Shown: in pieces, positions 58,342-64,000 of the stretch
Layout of the letters: each line of letters begins with the position of its first letter
Position numbering within the stretch: the stretch's first letter is position 1
Assembly (NCBI GenBank): GCA_035048495.1
Contig: CM068549.1
Location: forward strand, 13,363,103-13,427,102
Direction: 5' to 3'
DNA: 64,000 nt
Origin: Euptelea pleiosperma
Taxonomy: Eukaryota; Streptophyta; Magnoliopsida; Ranunculales; Eupteleaceae
The notes under the pieces: generated by a model
What the model was told of the DNA's origin: nothing
What the model saw: the letters and a program-made list of their open reading frames with translations, nothing else
The model's database searches: none
Program-made: the position numbers and the translations under genes

Positions 58342-60939
58342 TGATATTTACTCAAAAGTCTCACTCAAAAGTGCTTATTTTAAGCAATTATCCTCTTAGC
58401 GTTATCACATTCTCCTACGTAAAACTTCGAATTTTATCAACAATTCTATGTAAGAATTTCTTCCATTGTGTAGAATACACTTTTTAGACAAAAATCGACT
58501 ATTTGCATGAATTAAATGTATTTTCGGAAGTCTACATGCAAAGTCATTTTGATTAAGTCTCAACGTGCTTTTTCTATCGTAGGAAACCTGATTGGAGAAG
58601 TTTGATGGATGGCCTACAATTGACTTCCAGAGTCTAGGACCAAAGCTCAAGAGACAACAGGCTGAGGATAAGAAGATACATGCCAAATGCTGGGAGAGCT
58701 AGAGAGTCTAAAAAGCCTGAGAGAAGATCAAGAGAGAAGGAGAGCCAAGTGCCTAAAGAAGAGACTAAGGAGATTAAAGCTTATCAACTAACACAAGATG
58801 AAAGCTTGCTCAGTTGGTGAAGTATGCAGAAGACCAAGTCAAAGACCAGGGTTCAAGACCCTCTGCTAGCATTTTCTCTTTATTTTTGTAATAATTTCTT
58901 TCTCCTCTCTCTAAACCCTCATTCTCTTTCTACTCTCAAATCTCAATCATCTGATCCTCTCTCCCTTCGCAATCACTCGGTTCTATGGCCTACCTTGGCC
59001 GATCTTCAACGTCCGATGATCCATTCGATCATCGCCATCCTAGTCTACCATCTGATCACCAATAGATCATCTATCGATCAAACGGCTTCAAGAGGTGGCC
59101 CACGTCTCACTCAAAATCTCACTACACTTTCTCAGAAGAGATATGGCCAATGACACATGGCGGATTTTAGGGCATTATTTGGAAATAAATTGGAGGGTTG
59201 GGATCCCTAGGAGATATGGTTATAAATGGCATTTTTTGTTTTCAAAAGAGTGAGAAATTATTTTGGGAATATTAGATTTTTAAAATTAGATTGTTCAAAA
59301 GAGTGAAAACATTTTTAAATCCTTATTTCCAAAACACTTTGAAGAGAAATTTCTTTTACAATGTGTTTTACAAAAAAAAGGAAACTTGTTGGACATTTTT
59401 ACAAAGGGATTTTTGGAAAGAAACTTATTTGGGAATATCCTTAAAGAGTGTGAAGGATGGGCTGATTTGGCAAGTGGTGATAAATGCCAAGATTTCCAAG
59501 CAAAAGAAAAAATGGTTGGAGAACTTTCATAGTGGTAAGGTGGCAACAACCTAAAATAGAAGTTGTTGGATGTCTAGCTCTTTTGGGCAAAAATGTCCAG
59601 CCTTTTAAAAAGAAACCCTAAACTCTCACTTCTGCAAGCCCAGCTGTCCTCACCTCTTCATCATCCTCTCCACCAAGTCTCTCTCTCTAAAAAGGTTGAA
59701 CTAGGTGCTGGTGAGATCTTCTCCTTTTGCTGCACTCCACGAATGGCCTATATCACTACCTCATCTTCGTTCTCTTCACTTACACCATGCTCTCTTGGCT
59801 CCTCCTTGAACGGCAACACACTGAGCCGTCTTCTTCCTTGCTGGGCGGCAGAAACCAGTAGCTCACAAAGCGTCATTCTTCATCACGAACTGCTGCTCAT
59901 TGGGAACGCACTTGCAAAACTAGGAGGAGACGCATCTCCTCTTGGTTCCAAACCACTCCTCCCTTGCCACTCCACCAAGTGGTGCCGGGTTTTCCACTTG
60001 CACATGCAACAACTCACACCGCAGCAGGCATCTCTTCAAGCCGTGCTCCCTAAAGATTTGCAACACCTCCCTCTTGGATCCTTCTCTATCTGCGGGCTGG
60101 ATTGTAGCCCAGACGAGATTTCCTCCACCAATAGCAAGCTATGCAATCCCCATCACGCTGCCCATCGTGCCTCTCCATATTGGATCACCAATCCACGATC
60201 CTGCCTCACTTTGCTTCTTATCACAAGGCAGGTGGGGAAGGTTCCATCAATCATCATCTCCACGGTTTGGAGCAGCACCAAAAATCCATCTTCACCTTCT
60301 CCATTGTCACCCATACAACAGCCACCATCATTGCTGGTTATCCATCTTCATCCACACCACTCACCACTCCGTCCAGCACATCAATCCATGGCCAAGCCTA
60401 GATCCCTCCCTCCTTGAGTCCGATCCTCTTCAAGGCAAGTAGCACAAGGTACTCTCCTTTCTCTCTTTAGATCTTACTTTCCCTCTCTAACCCTCTCTCT
60501 CTATCTCTCTAGATCTCTCCTCCTCTAGTTTCTCTCTCTATCACTCTCTACCATTCTAGAGTTATTTGAGTTTATTACTTTTCAAGAAATTCTTGTAAGG
60601 ACTAATATTGTTATTGATTAAGAATGAAGTGCAATTTTACGTCATGCTTCTATTTTAATTAGTTGATCTTTAGTTTATCTTTATTATTGTATCATTAGTT
60701 GTGATAATATCTCTATCAATGAAAAGCGTTTTTTTTTAATCATTCTCATCTCACCACCATTCTGTAGCAGTTTTGTTAATTTTTGTTCCGATATGTGCTC
60801 ACTAACTCGAGTGCGGATTCGGCATCCGATACGAAGCCACTATGCAACCTTTGCATTTTACAGGATTAAAGTCTCGGATAAAATAAAAATATTGTTGATT
60901 CTAGGGTTGATCTTTCAATGACGGAAAAACCTAAAATCA
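58342..60939 (+). mobile_element. Solo Athila-type LTR (2,598 bp) inserted in the PMD gene
   Basis: Starts TGATATTTACTCAAAAG and ends ACCTAAAATCA, flanked by the 5-bp duplication TTACA (58337-58341 and 60940-60944). Shares both ends of the family with the other LTRs. It has tRNA-like boxes at 58799-58871 and a TATA-like TTTTAAAAAG (59602-59611). A 274-codon frame at 59593-60417 is not conserved elsewhere and is not called a gene. Confidence 0.95.
58799..58871 (+). promoter_or_regulatory. tRNA-like A and B boxes inside the LTR
   Basis: A box TTGCTCAGTTGG (58806-58817) and exact B box GGTTCAAGACC (58850-58860), 32 nt apart, with a 4-bp T-stem (AGGG/CCCT) around the T loop. The acceptor and anticodon stems do not form. 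Same module as at 28085-28157. Confidence 0.6.
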
Positions 60940-61957
60940 TTACAGATGTGGGCATATGAAAGATTTCAAGGTCTTGCTCCTCATGTCAAAATTGATAACC
61001 CGAAAGATATCTTCCGTGGGGAGCGCTATGGAAGTGGATTACCCCCGCCCATGGATATATCAACCATTTCTGGATTGCTTAGTGTTGAGAATCTTTTCAT
61101 CAGAAGGCCATATAAGAATATGGTGTTCAAAGATGAAACACTGTGGCAGTTTCAAAGAATTTTGAGGACAAGGGGTACAGATCCCAAGGGGCCAATGTTG
61201 GAAAGCCAAAATTTACTATCGCATGATCGTGCCTTCATATATATTTGCAGTACCAATGAGAGAAACTTTGGTAGGCGGATTTGGAAAGAAACTTGTGGCA
61301 GACAAAGGCGCGATAATCGTGGAGTACAAGCCACACCGAGTAGCAAGACAATTCAGATTCGATCAGGATATATCTTATCCTCTACCTCCTCATAACAATG
61401 ATCTCTTAACAGCCCACAGTTATTTCTTCAGCGAAGACTTTGGAGAAACTATGGTGAAAGAGATGCCTCGTGACATGTTTGGCGAATATATGTTAGCTAC
61501 CAAATGCATATATATCACTGCTTGCTCAATTATCAACCGATAGAAATTCAAGAGATAGGGCAAGCACTGCATCAGAGAATGTCCAAAACTCCCAAAGTTA
61601 TTAAAGAAGCTCGCTCAAGTCAGCAAGAGAAAAAGGCTCAAATAGCAATAGCAATAATGACTTAGGGAGAGACACAGCAAGCCGAAGAAAGTAATACCAT
61701 TCGCTTATGGCCAAAAAGATCTACAAGACCTGTGAATCTTGATCCTTGGGCAATCACAAAAAGGGCACGAACTGGGGTTCAATCTTCACGTCAAATAATA
61801 TAGTCGGCGGGACCAGCCAGAGTGACCAAAGTTGTAATTGAATCAGTACCCAAAAAAGCCTCCAATTCCAGTGAGGGTAAGCGAAAAATTCATCATATTA
61901 ATAACAATGATCTTACCCTGCTACTTAAACCCTTACTTAAAAGGAAAGAAGTTCATG

Positions 61958-62212
61958 GTAAGTTTTTACTCCCACAACTTCCTTTTCTTTATATCCAAAG
62001 TTAAATCCGTTTAGCAACTTTGTACACTTGGGGGCTAAATGGGTAGGCCATGTGATAAAATTTACACCTTGATCTTCTTTAAGAGAAGGTCTGCATCATT
62101 TTTACTTTAAATAGATTCATCATTATGGCATTCGTTCTATTCTGTAGAAATTACATTTGTCATTGCTATTTGATCCATGATAGATTACTTTTGTTTATGC
62201 TATGAATTTTAG
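61958..62212 (+). other. Candidate 255-bp intron between PMD and RT-linker exons
   Basis: Donor CATG then GTAAGTTTTT at 61958; T-rich acceptor GAATTTTAG ending 62212. Excision keeps the reading frame from the basic PMD tail into the next exon (…MSTVAYMNAP). Without splicing the frame meets a stop at about 62002. Ogre/Tat retroelements are known to carry an intron just upstream of RT. Confidence 0.45.
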
Positions 62213-62546
62213 AAATGTCAACTGTTGCATATATGAATGCTCCGTTGAACCATCATGATTGGCAATTCGATAATGAACTAGTAGCAATGGGGGTTTATAC
62301 ATTTGACACCCCGGATTCCTCAGACAAATTGATATTGCTCCTGCTCCCGATTGTTTTGAGGAAGGGGTAATTGCGGTGGAAGAAATTTTAAAAGAGGTTA
62401 ATTTAGGAGACTCTCACGAAGATAGAAAAGTCTTTATTTCTACCTCATTGGAACCTCGAGAAGAAAACATTCTGATAGACCTTTTTTCCGAATACCATGA
62501 CATCTTTGCGTGGAATTATGAAGAAATGCCTAGGTTACCTGAGGAT
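62213..62546 (+). pseudogene. Tat/Ogre-type segment just upstream of reverse transcriptase, cut by an LTR
   Basis: Contains HDWQFDNELVAMGVYTFDTP and, after a small frameshift near 62330, EEILKEVNLGD and LIDLFSEYHDIFAWNYEEMP. The FAWxYEEMP motif is the signature that precedes RT in Tat-lineage Ty3/gypsy elements. RT itself is lost beyond the LTR that begins at 62547. AGGAT (62542-62546) would be the left half of that LTR's target duplication. Confidence 0.7.
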
Positions 62547-64000
62547 TGAAAGTAGGGTTTCTCCGCGTTGTTGGTTACGGAAACCCTAATTCCAACACAT
62601 TTGTAATTTTATCCGAGTTTTTTTTTCTGCAAAATATAGAGATTTGCATAGCGGCTTTATGTCGGATGTCGATCCGCACTCGGGATTAGGCGGGTTAGCA
62701 CAAAAGAGAGCATGAAATGATGGATTTTTTTTTTTTTTTAAGAAATTGATGGAAATGATGGTGGGAAAAGATGAGGTTGGGATTAAAAACATGATGTTTG
62801 ATTTTGGAGATAGTGTATTAATCAAAAGGATTGCTAAATAAATAAATCCAAAATTACTATTCATCATAATAAACTCAAGAACACAAACTAGAACGGAAAC
62901 TACTTTTATTGAGTCACCATAAACTGTTTACATTGATAATAAAAAAATTAAAATAAAATAAACAAAAGTAAACTATCTTGAAAATAAAACAAGATGATGG
63001 TAGAAAGAGAGAGAGCTAGAGAGAGAAAGGTCACCTTAGGCTTTCCTTGGTGGCTGGAACACAACTTGGAGAATCCAAGGGGATCGGCCTTATGGTGGAG
63101 AATAAAAGGGAAGAGCAAGTTGTGGTGATGGAGTCGTCACCTTCAAGATGGAAAAGAAGATGGCGTGGACCATGGTGCTTGGCTGGAGAGGACGGCGACA
63201 ACGAGAGTGGGGGTAGCAGCTATGGAGGATCGGTAGTGGCCAGCGGCGGTGTTTAGAGTACCACCGTTCTTGCTGCCCTATGCAGCTGTGCTGGTCGAGC
63301 CAGCAAGGGAAAAGATGGGGAACGGTCTCCCCTCCACTCTTATAGCCATTGGATGGTTAGGAGATGATGGATATGAGAGAAGTGTTGGAGAGAATTAACC
63401 TGTTAACCGACCAACCCAAAGTCATAGTTGACTTGTTTTCTTTCTTTGCAAAAATAATTCTTCATGTAGTGGGAAGTTCTTCCATGTATGTCAGCCACTT
63501 TTTTGTAAATGTTCACACCATCCAACATCTTGCCTTTCCAAAAAAAATTTAGTTATCCAATATCCACCGTCCAAACACTCTTCTTTCAAGCACTTTGCCA
63601 AGTCAACCAACATGTGCAACTATCTATCCCATTCCACCATTAAGCACTTGCCACCTCATCCTTGCATGTAGTGTAGCAACCGTGTATGTGCACACCTGAT
63701 TCAGTACGTCTGGTTACGTATACATATCCCCCACTTTGGACCCACATGCATGGGTCCCATATTTTCTTGTTGTGAAACCTTCATAATTTAGCCACTGTTT
63801 AGCGGCTACCACTCAAGTAAACTACAACCATCAAACATATGATCGGGATCATTCATATTCAGTGCATTCCTCGTGCATACTTTTGTAAATGCTAGCCGTT
63901 TATTTTGTCTAGTTGAATACTCTTTGATGGAGACTTATCAACCGCCAACGATTGTTACGACCCTCGTGGCTCGTTAACTTGGCATCTTCAATGTGTCCCA
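62547..64000 (-). mobile_element. Athila-type LTR, partial (right end outside window)
   Basis: The left end is the family's LTR 3' terminus on the minus strand (…AACCCTACTTTCA at 62547), with the conserved GTCGGATGTCGATCCGCACTC block at about 62661-62681. TATA-like GCTATAAGAG (minus) lies at 63337-63346. Imperfect inverted repeats lie at about 63268-63308 (CTTGCTG…CAGCAAG and TGCTGG…CCAGCA). It continues past the window edge. No PBS can lie left of it, since RT-linker coding sequence abuts it. Confidence 0.85.

Larger units (their letters stand above)
57365..61957 (+). pseudogene. Plant mobile domain (PMD, MAIN-like) protein of a retroelement, broken
   Basis: The frame opens with ATG and a basic start (MAPRRSKAKKK), then matches the plant mobile domain: a KRWLEEMGLFD-type block, LTALIEIWNPKSSTF, and YGDITFTVEDAVMLGRLPIG (about residues 157-185). 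In-frame stops at 57971 (TGA), 58055 (TAG) and 58247 (TGA) break it. A solo LTR interrupts it at 58342. After one copy of the target duplication is discounted, the frame resumes in phase at 60945 with the expected QMWAYERF motif. A frameshift near 61200 moves the C-terminal text (RVARQFRFDQDIS) to another frame. Further stops follow at about 61541, 61662 and 61801. A basic tail leads to a donor at 61958. PMD occurs in host genes and in plant transposons; the downstream RT-type segment suggests a retroelement here. Confidence 0.7.

Noticed and set aside
59593..60417. 274-codon plus-strand frame, with others at 33473-34060, 47380-47847 (minus) and 26656-27072 (minus)
   Set aside because: All lie in the CT/GC-rich leader part of LTRs, have no domains, and are not conserved between LTR copies; composition explains their length.

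Overview
This is plant nuclear DNA, dominated by transposable elements. The evidence is: Ty3/gypsy elements of the Athila lineage; plant L1-type LINEs with DUF4283 and RNase H domains; a hAT (BED/DUF659) transposase; a plant mobile domain (PMD) protein; Mutator-type MITEs; and one plant LRR receptor-type gene. The only likely host protein gene is that LRR gene, at 15,027-16,919. The species cannot be named from the sequence. An angiosperm is certain; a magnoliid or early-diverging eudicot is only a guess.

Layout. 1-2,888: Athila-type LTR (- strand, runs off the left edge) inserted into a hAT transposase gene (2,889-4,131). 4,132-5,944: intergenic, with a possible minus-strand promoter and first exon. 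5,945-12,704: decayed L1-type LINE (LINE A) whose ORF2 is split by a second, 5'-truncated LINE (LINE B, 8,304-9,542). 12,705-15,026: intergenic, with a 626-bp Mutator-type MITE that has perfect 9-bp target duplications. 15,027-17,296: LRR gene lacking a kinase, plus a partial tandem copy of its 3' end. 17,297-26,167: intergenic, with MITEs, tandem arrays and SINE-like fragments.

26,168-54,422 is one nested Athila stack, all on the - strand except the solo LTR. Element A (3' LTR 26,168-28,828; 5' LTR remnant 53,886-54,422) has a solo LTR of a related element (32,315-35,262, duplication GGTAC) in its RNase H region. A second full-length Athila, element B (36,262-48,961, duplication GACGA), sits in its RT region. 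B has one long gag-pol frame broken by a single nonsense codon. 54,423-57,364: a ~190-bp tandem array and unclassified retroelement-like DNA. 57,365-62,546: a PMD coding region that leads, through a candidate in-frame intron, into the Tat/Ogre-type segment found just upstream of reverse transcriptase. This unit is interrupted by another solo LTR (58,342-60,939, duplication TTACA) and cut by an LTR at 62,547-64,000.

The most interesting signals lie in the Athila-type LTRs. (1) Short perfect inverted repeats lie some 80-870 bp downstream of a TATA-like box and so would be RNA hairpins in the leader. The main one has CCGGAGTTGCA arms and recurs in four LTRs; different hairpins occupy comparable places. 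(2) A tRNA-like pair of pol III A and B boxes at tRNA spacing is embedded in the U3 part of at least two LTRs. A third lead is the PMD-RT retroelement with its candidate intron. All positions and counts were read by eye; no alignment or folding program was run.
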